NCBI GenBank assembly: GCA_016788295.1
Contig: JAEUSY010000030.1
Span: forward strand, 1 to 64,000
Origin: Flavobacteriales bacterium
GTDB lineage: Bacteria; Bacteroidota; Bacteroidia; Flavobacteriales_F; PHOS-HE28
Length of the DNA stretch: 64,000 nt
Reading direction: 5' to 3'
Under the pieces are notes generated by a model. The model was not told where the DNA came from, searched no databases, and worked only from the letters and a program-made list of their open reading frames with translations. Below are positions 37,187 to 46,090 of the stretch, piece by piece (positions within the stretch are counted from its first letter, which is position 1; every line of letters begins with the position of its first letter). Made by a program: the position numbers and the translations under genes.

Positions 37187-37212
37187 CATTCTTCATTCTT
37201 CATTCTTCATTC
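37187..37212. repeat. CATTCTT microsatellite upstream of ridA
   Basis: Three full 7-base units and one partial, preceded by related CATTC/ACATTC words from 37170. It lies 52-77 bases before the ridA ATG, so copy-number change could move promoter elements relative to the start. Confidence 0.75.
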
Positions 37213-37263
37213 ACCAACTTACCCCCTTACTTCCCTCTCCCATTTCCATCCCACCTTCGCCCC

Positions 37264-37641
37264 ATGAAGCAGCCCATCTTCCCTCCCGATTCCGCCAAGC
37301 CAATTGCTCCTTACACCCCTGCCATCCTCAGCAACGGCACGCTCTACCTCAGTGGACAGATCGCGCTCGACGGCAATGGCGATCTGCACACGGGCGACAT
37401 CACCACCGAAACGCGGCAGGTGATGGAGAACATCGGCAAGCTGCTCACCGCCGCCGGCATGGACTACAGCCACCTGGTGAAGATCACCATCCTGCTCAGC
37501 GACATGAGCCTCTATGCCGCCGTGAACGAGGTGTACGGCAGCTACTTCAAGGAAGTGCCGCCCGCTCGCGAAGCCTTCGCTGTGAAAGGCCTGCCCCGCG
37601 GCGTGAACGTGGAGATCAGCGGGATCGCGGTGAAGGGTTGA
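37264..37641 (+). CDS. RidA family reactive intermediate deaminase
   Basis: 125 aa from the ATG at 37264. GTLYLSGQIALDGNGDL, QVMENIGKLLTAAGM and the C-terminal PPAREAFAVKGLPRGVNVEI carry the conserved RidA residues, including the Arg that binds the carboxylate of enamine/imine substrates. It removes reactive 2-aminoacrylate-type compounds. The last 28 bases of the gene, with the stop, are repeated at 38342-38369 behind the nucleotidyltransferase/HEPN cassette. Confidence 0.9.
   Translation: MKQPIFPPDSAKPIAPYTPAILSNGTLYLSGQIALDGNGDLHTGDITTETRQVMENIGKLLTAAGMDYSHLVKITILLSDMSLYAAVNEVYGSYFKEVPPAREAFAVKGLPRGVNVEISGIAVKG
37614..37641 (+). repeat. 28-bp direct repeat, left copy (3' end of ridA)
   Basis: 27 of 28 bases match 38342-38369; the only difference is T or C just before the TGA. 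The copy here codes for the last residues of RidA (ISGIAVKG). It marks the left border of the inserted cassette. Confidence 0.9.
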
Positions 37642-37677
37642 GGCCTTACCGTTCTTCGTGTTGCCGATATTTGCACT

Positions 37678-37968
37678 GTGGGAACCCTGTCCGAGATCAT
37701 GAACGTACTGCGCCGCGAACGCGCCCGGTTGTTCGCGAAGTACGGATTGAAGAGCATGGCGATCTTCGGGTCCATGACCCGCGACGACCACCGGCCAGAC
37801 AGTGATGTGGACATTATGGTGGAGTTCGCCCAAGGTGCCGACTACGACTTCCTGGAACTCGCTGAAGAGCTTGAACAATTGACCCAACGGCGTGTGGACC
37901 TTGTGGTGCGCAAGGCGGTGAAGCCATGGTACATGAAGTTCATTGAACCACAGCTCCAGAATGTCTGA
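37678..37968 (+). CDS. mntA: MNT-domain nucleotidyltransferase, MntA-type antitoxin
   Basis: 96 aa from GTG 37678; an ATG at 37699 is possible, but the GTG gives the usual ~30 residues before the GS motif. GS-x10-DxD is complete: GSMTRDDHRPDSDVD. MntA-type proteins add AMP to a Tyr of their partner HepT and so block its RNase activity. The gene overlaps the HepT-like frame by 8 bases, as in known pairs. A weak -7-like GATATTTG lies at 37666-37673. It is carried on a cassette bounded by copies of the ridA 3' end. Confidence 0.82.
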   Translation: MGTLSEIMNVLRRERARLFAKYGLKSMAIFGSMTRDDHRPDSDVDIMVEFAQGADYDFLELAEELEQLTQRRVDLVVRKAVKPWYMKFIEPQLQNV

Positions 37969-38314
37969 GCACCATGATGAGCCTTTCCTGATGGACATGC
38001 TCCACGCATGCCGTTAAGTGGAGACATATGTGGCAGGCAAGGATATGGAGGCGTTCCTTCAAGACCCGGTCCTACAGGATGCAGTGGCGTACAGACTACA
38101 AGTTATTGGTGAAGCGGCCTATAAGGTCAGCGACATGACGAGGGCCACGATACCGGATATCGACTGGTTCAAGATCACCGGTCTGCGCCACCGCATTGTT
38201 CACGACTATCGCAACATCGATCTGGAAACCCTGTGGCGGATCACCCAGAAGTATGTCCCCCCGTTGAACGAACGATTGCAGCTACTGGCCACAGAACTGG
38301 GCTGGCACTTTTGA
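37961..38314 (+). pseudogene. hepT: HepT-type HEPN toxin interrupted by an in-frame TAA
   Basis: From the ATG at 37961 the frame reads 18 codons (MSEHHDEPFLMDMLHACR), then TAA at 38015-38017, then continues for 98 codons from GTG 38018 (VETYVAGKDMEAFL...) to 38314. Across the stop it gives one normal-length HepT/DUF86 protein of ~117 residues; a single base change from AAA to TAA explains it. The catalytic Rx4HxY (RHRIVHDY) is intact. Possible readings: inactivated toxin, restart at GTG 38018 directly after the stop, or a sequencing error. Confidence 0.8.
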
Positions 38315-38341
38315 ATAAACTCCGCCGTTGCATTTTGTGAG

Positions 38342-38369
38342 GATCAGCGGGATCGCGGTGAAGGGCTGA
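38342..38369 (+). repeat. 28-bp direct repeat, right copy
   Basis: Duplicate of the ridA 3' end. Its TGA lies one base before the convergent transporter stop at 38371, the arrangement expected if this copy is where ridA ended before the cassette came in. Confidence 0.9.
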
Positions 38370-38370
38370 C

Positions 38371-39351
38371 CTACCCCAGCACCACCATCAGCAACGCCAC
38401 CAGCGCGAACTGGATGGCGAACACAAGCACGCCGAAGCCCAGGCCTTTGCGACCTGAGCGGAACAGCTCGCCAAAACTCACCTTGAGGCCAATGGCCGCC
38501 AACGCGACGGTGAGCGCCACCTTGCCCGCGAGCTCCATGGCCTTGGGCAGTGCGGCGGGCAGGTCCACCAGGGAGGTGAGCAGCGTGATGGCCAGGAATC
38601 CCCACAGGTACCAAGGCAGGCGGATGTGCTCGCGCCAGCTGCGCGCCTCGTCGCGGTTCACCAGGTAATTGAAGAGGATGAGCGCTGGGCTCAGCAGGGC
38701 CACGCGCGCCAGCTTCACGGTGGTGGCCGCCACGCCCACATCATCGCTCAGTGCATAGCCAGCGCCCACCACGTTGCCCACACTGTGCAGTGTGCCGCCG
38801 ATGAGCAGGCCCAGCTGTGTATCACCGAGGTGGAAGCGCACAAGCACCAGGGGCAGCACGATCATGCCCAGGCTGCCGAAGAGGTTCACCACGGCCATGG
38901 CGATGCCCACATCCTCCTTGTTCTTCGCCACGCGCGGGGCCAATGCCGCAATGGCGCTGGAGCCGCAGATGGCCGTTCCGAAGCCCACCAGCCAACCCGT
39001 GCTGCCGGGACACTTCACGCGCTGCGCCACATGGTAGGTGAGCAGTACCATGGCGCCCACCATCACCACCATCGTCACAAAGGCTCCGGTGCCCAGTTGC
39101 GCCATGTGGCCATAGTCGATCCCGAAGGCCAGGAAGATCACCGACAGCTCCAGTAATTTGCTGCTGGTGGTGCCAATGCCCGGCAACAGTGCGGCAGGCA
39201 ACTTCAACCCATTGCCCACCACCATGCCAAGCAGCAGCGCCAGCAGAATGCCGTTGAGCCAGCCGGGGGTGTAGGCACTGGCAAAATGGCCCACCAGCCC
39301 GATGGCCGTGGCCAATGCGATACCGGGCAGCTGGGTGCGCAACGCGTTCAT
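38371..39351 (-). CDS. YeiH family putative sulfate exporter
   Basis: 326 aa from the ATG at 39351. About ten membrane helices; GFGTAICGSSAIAALAP and GTLHSVGNVVGAGYALSDD are the signatures of the YeiH/UPF0324 group, proposed sulfate exporters linked to taurine or cysteine metabolism. Substrate not proven. It is convergent with the ridA/MntA-HepT region. Confidence 0.85.
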   Translation of the reverse strand: MNALRTQLPGIALATAIGLVGHFASAYTPGWLNGILLALLLGMVVGNGLKLPAALLPGIGTTSSKLLELSVIFLAFGIDYGHMAQLGTGAFVTMVVMVGAMVLLTYHVAQRVKCPGSTGWLVGFGTAICGSSAIAALAPRVAKNKEDVGIAMAVVNLFGSLGMIVLPLVLVRFHLGDTQLGLLIGGTLHSVGNVVGAGYALSDDVGVAATTVKLARVALLSPALILFNYLVNRDEARSWREHIRLPWYLWGFLAITLLTSLVDLPAALPKAMELAGKVALTVALAAIGLKVSFGELFRSGRKGLGFGVLVFAIQFALVALLMVVLG

Positions 39352-39363
39352 GGAATGCGGACG

Positions 39364-39371
39364 CAAACGTA
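39364..39371 (-). promoter_or_regulatory. Putative -7 element of the YeiH-type gene
   Basis: Minus-strand TACGTTTG, a perfect TAnnTTTG, 12 bases before the ATG. No TTG/CTG at the 20-base distance is visible. Confidence 0.35.
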
Positions 39372-39459
39372 GCGCAGCCAGTGGAGCGTATCTGGGATAT
39401 TGGTCACCGAAGGCCTGCGCGACCACAACTGCTTCGCAGGCCCAACGTTCACTTGGCGC

Positions 39460-40311
39460 TCAGCGCACCACCACGGGCATCGACGCCACGCGCACACCGC
39501 GGTCCTGCAGCACCACCACGTGCACACCGGGCGTCAGCCGGGCCGCATCAATGGTGAAGCGCTCCGTGGTGTTCACCCGTTGGGTAATGACCAACCTACC
39601 CGCAGCATCCAACACGGAAACCTCATCCACATGCATGCCCCCGGGCAGCACATGAAGCGCATGGGTCGTGGCATCATGTGATACCGAGGCGGTGGGTGAA
39701 ATGCCATCAGCAGGAGGAGTTCCTGTGACCAATCCCGAAGGGAGCGGCGTGCCGTGGCAGTCCACACAGGGCAGCGTGCCAGGTAGTTGATAGATGTTCA
39801 CTGGCGGTCCGCCTACCGAACTGCCATGCACCACCATGAAGGTACCCTCATCGGTGGTGAATATGGGCTCGAACGAACTACGTAGTCCACCTATACCTGA
39901 AACCATGCTTCCAGGAATTTGCTGGAACAGCTCGGTCCCATCCTCGCGGTACACGAACACACCGAAATTGCCGGGCGCGCTCAGGTCCGATGCGGTCATG
40001 ACGAACTCAACGGTGGAGGGATCGGTATCGAAGAGGTCTTCCGTGATGTACCCCATGCTGGACCACGCGTATCCCGAAGGCGGGGCCGGATAATTCAGCA
40101 CCCTGAACAGGGTAAGGTCAGGATGGTAGATGCTGCGTGTGCCGCCCGTACTGGTATTGGTGGAGAAAAACTCGATCAGGTGGATACCGCCGTTCAGTGT
40201 GCCGATCGTTACGAGCGACACCGGCGAATTGCCGACCAGGGAGATCTGGGCATGCCCAGCAAAGGCGGCCACCAACAGGGCTGCCATACTGGAAGTGCGA
40301 AGTACGTTCAT
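39460..40311 (-). CDS. Secreted protein with T9SS type A-like C-terminal domain
   Basis: 283 aa. Signal peptide to FAGHAQ. The body (about 20-190) is strand-rich, with FFSTNTSTGGTRSIYHP and VFVYREDGTELFQQIPGS, like a one-domain propeller or sandwich. CVDCHGTPLPSG is a possible disulfide. The end (LHVLPGGMHVDEVSVLDAAGRLV ... PGVHVVVLQDRG) resembles the por sorting domain. Function unknown; same direction as the CotH gene upstream (177-base spacer). Confidence 0.7.
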   Translation of the reverse strand: MNVLRTSSMAALLVAAFAGHAQISLVGNSPVSLVTIGTLNGGIHLIEFFSTNTSTGGTRSIYHPDLTLFRVLNYPAPPSGYAWSSMGYITEDLFDTDPSTVEFVMTASDLSAPGNFGVFVYREDGTELFQQIPGSMVSGIGGLRSSFEPIFTTDEGTFMVVHGSSVGGPPVNIYQLPGTLPCVDCHGTPLPSGLVTGTPPADGISPTASVSHDATTHALHVLPGGMHVDEVSVLDAAGRLVITQRVNTTERFTIDAARLTPGVHVVVLQDRGVRVASMPVVVR

Positions 40312-40383
40312 TGTGTTCTCGGGTTAATTCGTTCGCGGAAGGTTGTCCACCGTCCGGTGCACCACCAAGATAGGTCACGCGTT

Positions 40384-40409
40384 CATCCGGCCGACTTCAC
40401 GACCGGATG
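40384..40409. terminator. Hairpin downstream of the CotH gene
   Basis: CATCCGG (40384-40390) pairs with CCGGATG (40403-40409) around a 12-base loop, 80 bases past the CotH stop. No U-run follows, so termination is only a guess. Confidence 0.3.
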
Positions 40410-40488
40410 TGCGGCCGCACCGGACCATTCCAGATCGGAAACCGTCCCGGTATTCCTACGAAGCCTATTTGACCACCGTAACCCGCCC

Positions 40489-42822
40489 TCAATACGCCAC
40501 CACCCTGCCCGTGCGCACCGGATGTCCGTTGCGGTGCAGCGTGTAGAGGTAGGTGCCCGCGCCCGGCAGTTGCAGCGGCACCTCGGCCCAGCCCGAAGGC
40601 AAGCGCAGGCGCTGTAGCTCGCGGCCCACGGCATCGTGCAGCACCAGGTCCCAGGCGGCACCGGCGTCCAGCATACCGCGGAAACGAACAGGGCCATCGG
40701 TGGGGTTCGGCATGCAGGTGAAGTCCAACACGGGCTGCTCCGGCACACCCACGCCCGTGCAAAGGCCCGGCAGGTTGGCATCCAGCCACGTCAGGCGCAG
40801 GTCGATCCAATGTTTCAGCGTGTCCAGCTCGGCGGCATAGGTGGTGGCACAGGCCAGCACTTCGGGCGCCGGACCGCTCACGCCCAGGATCGGCCATTTG
40901 CGGAAGTGGCGTTCCTGCGCTTCGGCCACCAAGGTGCCCACGCTGTCGATCCAGGCGTGGATGCTGGCCTGTGAGAGCACGCCCGCGCGGTGCTCCTCAT
41001 AGGTGCAACGCAGTTCGTTCGCGAAGCTCGGGTCCTGCAAAAGGCGGATGTACCAGCCCGTGCTGTAATTGTCCGTGGGACAATCGTTGATCAGGTGCGC
41101 CCAGCCGCTGCCATCGATGTTGCTGAAGAGGTCGCAGCCCCAGAGGTTCTTCCACGCCCAGTCGAAGTCCCACACCGGACCGGCCTTCAACTTGCGGCCG
41201 TTGCTGTTCTTGTCCTTGTGGAAGAACACGCTCTTCTTGAAGCCGTCGTTGTTGCGCGCCAGTTCGTTCACCAGGAAGTAGTTGATGAAGGAGGGCACAT
41301 CCAGGTAGGTCCGGTAGCCTTCCACCGGGTCGGTGAAGTCACTGCTGTAGAGCGCGGTCTCCATCGTATCCATGAAGGCGGCGATGTAGGTCTTCTGCGC
41401 ATCGGTGATCACCTCCGGCTCGGGGTATTCATACAGGAAGTGTACATCGAAGCCGGGGTGGTCGATCGGCGAGTAGTTGGACTGGAAACTGTTCTGTGGC
41501 GACCACAGGTTCTGCTGCAGGATGTAGCCGCCGGTCACATCATCGCCCGCGTTCTCGTTGGTATCGAGCCGCGCAATGGCCACGCGCCCCCCATCGCGCT
41601 TGATCTTCTCGCCGATCAGGTAGATGCCGCGATAGGCACTGTCCAGCAGCACTTCGCACAACTGCATGCGCGGCGCATACTGTCCCATGGAACGCGACAG
41701 GTGCGAGGCGAGTGCATTGCGCACCAGTGAACGGTCGTTGTAATTGCTCAACAGCACCCAGTCGTTCTCATCGGGCATGCCCAGCAGCGGCACGTTCAGG
41801 TTGCTGCCATCCGCATTGCGCGTTTCGATACTGAAGGGCGTTTGCGGATAGCCGCTGCTGGTGGCACCACGGATGCCGATGCCGATGGTGCCGTTGTAGG
41901 CGTTGCTCGGGTCGGTCACCTGCGTGAAGGTGCCGGGGCCGTTGTACTTGATCTCCATCTGTGCGGTGATCTTGCCGCTGTATGGGATCTCCTGGCCCTG
42001 CGTGTGCAGCAGCACAATGGGCAGGCGTGTGCTGTCCAACTGCACCACGCCCATGTCCTCCACGCAGAGCAGGAAACTACCAGTCCCTCCACCATAACCG
42101 AACACCTGGATGAAGAGCGTATGACCCGCCGGCAGGTCGTTCGCCATGATGCGCGAGAAGTAGCCCTCGCCCCCATCATCGTCGCAACCCTCCAGCACCA
42201 TGCTGAAACAATCCGCACCGCTCCACAGCGCCACGCCGGTATCGTTAAGGCCACCGTTGCCGGCCGTGCTCACCAGCACATTACCCGATGGCGGCACGGG
42301 CATGGCGTACCACAGATCGCTGCCGTTGTAGTTGGCACAGCCGGGGTTGAAGCCAGAGCTGCCGGCGCCCGTGTTGTTCGCCACCACGCAGTCCACCGTG
42401 TCTATGGGCAAGGCCGTACAAGGCACCGCGCCCGGCAGAGGCACCACCGAACAGTCGGCCGTACCTGTGAACACCGTGCCCACGCCGGGTTCGGGACCGT
42501 CCGAGAAGATCACATTGCCATAAGTCCCCAGCAACTGGTAGGTGTTCTCGTTCTCCCAATCGCCCGAGGTGTACACCAGTTGGATGGCATCACCCGTGCA
42601 GGCGGTGAACACCGCCGTGCTCCCGTCACCCGTCGCCGCGTACACACCCACCGTGTTCCCGTTCACACGCACCTGGATCTGCCCGCCGTTCCAGCCATCG
42701 CCGTAGCTGTCCTGCATCAGCAGGTAGTGCTCGCAGCATTGGGCATGCACCGCTGTGGCGCAGGCCAGAACGATGAGGGTGAAGAGCGCGTTGCGCAGAT
42801 GAAATGGTAGTGGTCTATACAT
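40489..42822 (-). CDS. Secreted CotH kinase family protein with T9SS type A sorting domain
   Basis: 777 aa from the ATG at 42822; signal peptide ends at TAVHAQ. After two N-terminal beta domains (CEHYLLMQDSYGDGWNGG, then a Cys-bounded SDLWYAMPVPPSGN unit) comes the CotH kinase domain (about 260-640): YSGKITAQMEIKYNG, RSLVRNALASHLSRSMG, CEVLLDSAYRGIYLIGEKIKRD, and AGPVWDFDWAW with the catalytic-type Asp pair. CotH proteins phosphorylate other proteins outside the cell. The end (PVLDFTCMPNPTDGPVRFRG ... YLYTLHRNG) is a por-type domain. Likely surface-exposed. Confidence 0.85.
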   Translation of the reverse strand: MYRPLPFHLRNALFTLIVLACATAVHAQCCEHYLLMQDSYGDGWNGGQIQVRVNGNTVGVYAATGDGSTAVFTACTGDAIQLVYTSGDWENENTYQLLGTYGNVIFSDGPEPGVGTVFTGTADCSVVPLPGAVPCTALPIDTVDCVVANNTGAGSSGFNPGCANYNGSDLWYAMPVPPSGNVLVSTAGNGGLNDTGVALWSGADCFSMVLEGCDDDGGEGYFSRIMANDLPAGHTLFIQVFGYGGGTGSFLLCVEDMGVVQLDSTRLPIVLLHTQGQEIPYSGKITAQMEIKYNGPGTFTQVTDPSNAYNGTIGIGIRGATSSGYPQTPFSIETRNADGSNLNVPLLGMPDENDWVLLSNYNDRSLVRNALASHLSRSMGQYAPRMQLCEVLLDSAYRGIYLIGEKIKRDGGRVAIARLDTNENAGDDVTGGYILQQNLWSPQNSFQSNYSPIDHPGFDVHFLYEYPEPEVITDAQKTYIAAFMDTMETALYSSDFTDPVEGYRTYLDVPSFINYFLVNELARNNDGFKKSVFFHKDKNSNGRKLKAGPVWDFDWAWKNLWGCDLFSNIDGSGWAHLINDCPTDNYSTGWYIRLLQDPSFANELRCTYEEHRAGVLSQASIHAWIDSVGTLVAEAQERHFRKWPILGVSGPAPEVLACATTYAAELDTLKHWIDLRLTWLDANLPGLCTGVGVPEQPVLDFTCMPNPTDGPVRFRGMLDAGAAWDLVLHDAVGRELQRLRLPSGWAEVPLQLPGAGTYLYTLHRNGHPVRTGRVVAY

Positions 42823-42936
42823 CGCGCCGTGAATGTAGGGGGTGGCCCCTTCATCTTCCCTTAACACTCAACACATCTTGTGTTCATGTAACATCGGTCG
42901 CCAAGCAATGGATCGGCCGCGCATCATCTTTGTTAT

Positions 42937-43545
42937 ATGAAGGAGATGTGGGACGCGCGCTACAGCGCCGATGAATACGCTTACGGCACTGCGCCGAACG
43001 CCTGGTTCGCCGAACAACTGAAGGGCCTTGCACCTGGTACCCTGTTACTGCCCGCGGAGGGCGAAGGGCGCAATGCCGTGCACGCCGCGCGCATGGGCTG
43101 GAAGGTCACCGCGTTCGACCTTAGCGAACGTGGGCGCGACAAAGCATTATTGCTGGCGGCTCAGCATGGCGTACACATCACCTACCACGTGGGCCAATTG
43201 CACGAACTGCCCGAACTGTCGCGCGACTTCGATGCCATCGGCTTCTTCTATGCGCACTTCGCCGCCAACGTGCGTGTGCCGCTCACTGCAACGTTATTGG
43301 GCCACCTTCGCCCCGGTGGCACTGTGCTGTTCGAGGCCTTCGCCAAGGAGCAACTGAAGTACCAGCCCCTGCACAACAGCGGTGGTCCGCGCGAGGCAGA
43401 CATGCTCTACACCGTGGACGAACTGCGCGCCGAAATGCCGGGCATCGCGTTCCGTGTGCTGGAGGAAGCAGAGGTGCGTTTGGATGAAGGGCCCTTTCAT
43501 CAAGGCCTGGCCAAAGTGGTGCGCGGCGTCGGTGTGAAAGGCTGA
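42937..43545 (+). CDS. Class I SAM-dependent methyltransferase (TehB-like)
   Basis: 202 aa. WDARYSADEYAYGTAPNAWF at the start and LLLPAEGEGRNAVHAARMGW (SAM-binding motif I) are typical of the TehB/thiopurine-type small methyltransferases, followed by VTAFDLSERG and DFDAIGFFYAHF. The acceptor is unknown. It stands alone between divergent and convergent T9SS genes; a CATCTTTG box lies just upstream of the ATG. Confidence 0.82.
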   Translation: MKEMWDARYSADEYAYGTAPNAWFAEQLKGLAPGTLLLPAEGEGRNAVHAARMGWKVTAFDLSERGRDKALLLAAQHGVHITYHVGQLHELPELSRDFDAIGFFYAHFAANVRVPLTATLLGHLRPGGTVLFEAFAKEQLKYQPLHNSGGPREADMLYTVDELRAEMPGIAFRVLEEAEVRLDEGPFHQGLAKVVRGVGVKG

Positions 43546-43557
43546 AGGCCACACATC

Positions 43558-43587
43558 CGGCAGGGTCCTTTTCGAGAGATCCTGCCG
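43558..43587. terminator. Hairpin between convergent genes
   Basis: CGGCAGGGTC (43558-43567) and GATCCTGCCG (43578-43587) form a 10-bp stem with one G-T pair around a 10-base loop, 13 bases after the methyltransferase stop and 23 before the adhesin stop. A bidirectional terminator fits the position. Confidence 0.4.
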
Positions 43588-43609
43588 AGGTCCGGGAAGT
43601 CCGGTGCGC

Positions 43610-45979
43610 TCAGCGCAGCACGTTCACGTGCCCCGCGCGCTCATGAACACCTCCCAGCGTGTCGCGCATGCGCAACCTCCACGCATAAATGCCGTCCGGG
43701 ACGCCGGCGGCATCCCACGCGGCATCAGGACTTTCGGCACGGAAGACCTCCTGTCCCCAGCGGTTGAAGATGAGCAGCTCGAACGCCAAGGGTGCGCTCA
43801 CCGTGGTGATGGCGCCGAAGAGATCATTGATCGCATCGCCATTGGGCGTGAACGCGTTGGGCACCCACAGGGCGAAGGCAGGTTCGATGCACACCTCCGA
43901 CGTGACCGTGCTGCTACAGCCCAGCAGGTTCGTGGCCAGGAGCTGTACCGTGTAACAGCCCACACTGTCGTAAGTGAACGAGGGGTTCTCTTCCAGCGAA
44001 CCGGCATCACCAACACCGAAGAGCCAGCTGATGTTATCCGCACTGGTGCTTTGATCGATGAAGGTGATCGTGGGTTCCTCAATGGTGGTCACCGCCGGCG
44101 ACGCGATGAACGCTGCGATAGGCGACGGCAGCACATCCACCGCATCCACCAACGTCCATGTGCTTGAACAGCCTTCAGGCGTGGTGGCGGTGAGCGATAC
44201 CGTGTAGGTGCCGCCAGCGGTGTAGCAATGCTGTAACTCCGCCGGACCATTGGTCTGCGTGCCATCGCCCAGGTCCCAGAGCAGTTCGCCGCCGCCGCTC
44301 TCCACCTCGAAGGAGACACAATGGGGTGTGCAGCCCAGCGGATCATCAAGGCTGAAGACCGGTGGGTCCACATCACCCACGCTCACCACCACCTCCTGTG
44401 CATTGCCTGCGCAACCGTTGGCATCCGTGGCGCCCACGATGTAGGTGGTGGTGGCCGCAGGTGTTACGGCAGGCCCTTCAGGCGACCAGGTGAAGGTGTA
44501 CGGTGCAGTGCCACCACTGGCGGTGGCCGTAAGGGTGATGGCATCACCGGCGCAAATGGCCGCATCGTCCTGTGCCGTTATCGTCACGGGCTCCGGTCCT
44601 TCCAGCGTTACGCTCACCGCCGTGCTGCAGGCCGTGGCATCCACCACGGTGCAGGTATAGGTCCCCGCAGCAAGCGCGTTCGCTGTGCCACTCGTGGATA
44701 CGGCCGGTGCCCACGTATAGGTGAGGTCGGGCGTGCCGCCGGTCACCGTGAGGGTGATGCTTCCATCGGCCGCACCGCTGCAGCTCGGCTCAACAACGGA
44801 ACTGCTGATCTCCGGTGCCGCCGCGGCCGGGGATAGCGTGATCAACGTACCCGGGCCGATGGGACACGCACCGGGCGCATTGGCCACGAAGGCATAGTTG
44901 CCAGGCCCCAACCCCGTAATGGAACTGGTGGTGAACCCGCCCGGGTTCCACAAGTAGCTGATGGGGGCCGAAGTGCCCGTGACCAGCGCCTCCAATGCCC
45001 CGTCGTTACCGGCACAGGTGGGTTGGGTCGTGATGATCTCCAGGTCGAGGATGGTGATGCTCGTTGAGATCACCTGTGGCGACCTGCACGCATAGCCTTG
45101 GGTCAGTGTCACAGTGTACGTGCCCGGTGCGCTGAACACATGGGTGGGCAGTTGTTCCTGGCTGGTGTTCGCAGCGCCGCTGGCCGGATCCCCGAAGTCC
45201 CACGACCATGCCGTGCCACAATCGGAGGTGCCGGTGATCTCCAGTTCATCGGCATAACAGGAGTATTGAAAGAAGATCGGTTCCACGGGTGCCTCCCCGA
45301 TGTAGATGTCGTCAACGGCCACCCCATCGTAGCTGTTGCAGGTGGTGCCTGCACCGAAGATGAAGCGGAACTTCACGCTCGCTTCCCCGCTCAGGAAGGC
45401 GAGGCAGAAGGAAGAGGTCACCCAGCCGGCACTGCCCTGCCCGCCCTCGCAATTGCCCACCGTGGGACCAATACGGCCGCTCCATCCCTCGGGGGGCGAT
45501 GCCTGAAAGAGGTTATTGATGGCCGGCGTGTTGAACCAGTTCTGGGTGTAGCAGTCGGGTTGGTCGGTCACGGAACCCACGTTGCTCCATGTGGCCCCTT
45601 GGTCCAGTGAATACTGGAAACCAAGTCCATCATAGGTCCGTTCGCACTCCCAGAACAGCTTGAAGGAGATGTATGGGAACGGCAGCGCGGTGAGGTCGAA
45701 GCACGGGCTTTCCAACCAGCTCTGCTGCCCAGGGCTATAGTTGCTGCCGGTGAGCCCACCGACCACCCAACAGTTGTTGCCCCCCCCTGCACCGTTGATC
45801 ACGGGTTTGGCCGGTGTGCCCCAGGCCCAGTCGTTGCCCACACCGCCGCTGGTCCAGGCCGGTGCCGCCTCAAAACCCTCGGTATAGGGAAAGGCACCAA
45901 TGGTGGTGGTGCATTGCCCGTACACCATCCCGGAGATGGTACAGGCCATTCCAACAAGGAGATGCACTGAACGCCACAT
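43610..45979 (-). CDS. Large secreted adhesin with SprB/PKD repeats and T9SS type B sorting domain
   Basis: 789 aa from the ATG at 45979 (a GTG 5 codons upstream is less likely); signal peptide to GMVYGQ. Order: a jellyroll-like N-terminal domain (FPYTEGFEAAPAWTS ... DDIYIGEAPVEP), a PKD domain (WSWDFGDPASGA), SprB-type repeats with GSITLTVTGGTPDLTYTW and YTCTVVDATAC, PKD-like LLWDLGDGTQTNGP, and the gliding-associated C-terminal domain WVPNAFTPNGDAINDLF ... FNRWGQEVF ... GIYAWRLR (type B signal). Likely a surface adhesin or gliding-related protein. Confidence 0.88.
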   Translation of the reverse strand: MWRSVHLLVGMACTISGMVYGQCTTTIGAFPYTEGFEAAPAWTSGGVGNDWAWGTPAKPVINGAGGGNNCWVVGGLTGSNYSPGQQSWLESPCFDLTALPFPYISFKLFWECERTYDGLGFQYSLDQGATWSNVGSVTDQPDCYTQNWFNTPAINNLFQASPPEGWSGRIGPTVGNCEGGQGSAGWVTSSFCLAFLSGEASVKFRFIFGAGTTCNSYDGVAVDDIYIGEAPVEPIFFQYSCYADELEITGTSDCGTAWSWDFGDPASGAANTSQEQLPTHVFSAPGTYTVTLTQGYACRSPQVISTSITILDLEIITTQPTCAGNDGALEALVTGTSAPISYLWNPGGFTTSSITGLGPGNYAFVANAPGACPIGPGTLITLSPAAAAPEISSSVVEPSCSGAADGSITLTVTGGTPDLTYTWAPAVSTSGTANALAAGTYTCTVVDATACSTAVSVTLEGPEPVTITAQDDAAICAGDAITLTATASGGTAPYTFTWSPEGPAVTPAATTTYIVGATDANGCAGNAQEVVVSVGDVDPPVFSLDDPLGCTPHCVSFEVESGGGELLWDLGDGTQTNGPAELQHCYTAGGTYTVSLTATTPEGCSSTWTLVDAVDVLPSPIAAFIASPAVTTIEEPTITFIDQSTSADNISWLFGVGDAGSLEENPSFTYDSVGCYTVQLLATNLLGCSSTVTSEVCIEPAFALWVPNAFTPNGDAINDLFGAITTVSAPLAFELLIFNRWGQEVFRAESPDAAWDAAGVPDGIYAWRLRMRDTLGGVHERAGHVNVLR

Positions 45980-46090
45980 GCTGAATTTGAACACGGAGAG
46001 GAGGGGATCGTTCAGGTCCGTCGAAAGGAGCGCTGGCGGGAGAAGGGCACCAAGTTCGGGACTCGAGGGAAAAAGGCGGTTATCGCAGGC

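Noticed and set aside
37642..38369. Insertion sequence or integron cassette
   Set aside because: No transposase or integrase, no terminal inverted repeats, and the direct repeat is coding sequence of ridA; only the flanking duplication supports insertion.
41842..42810. Plus-strand frame opposite the CotH gene
   Set aside because: Antisense shadow; His/Arg-rich, no recognisable domain.
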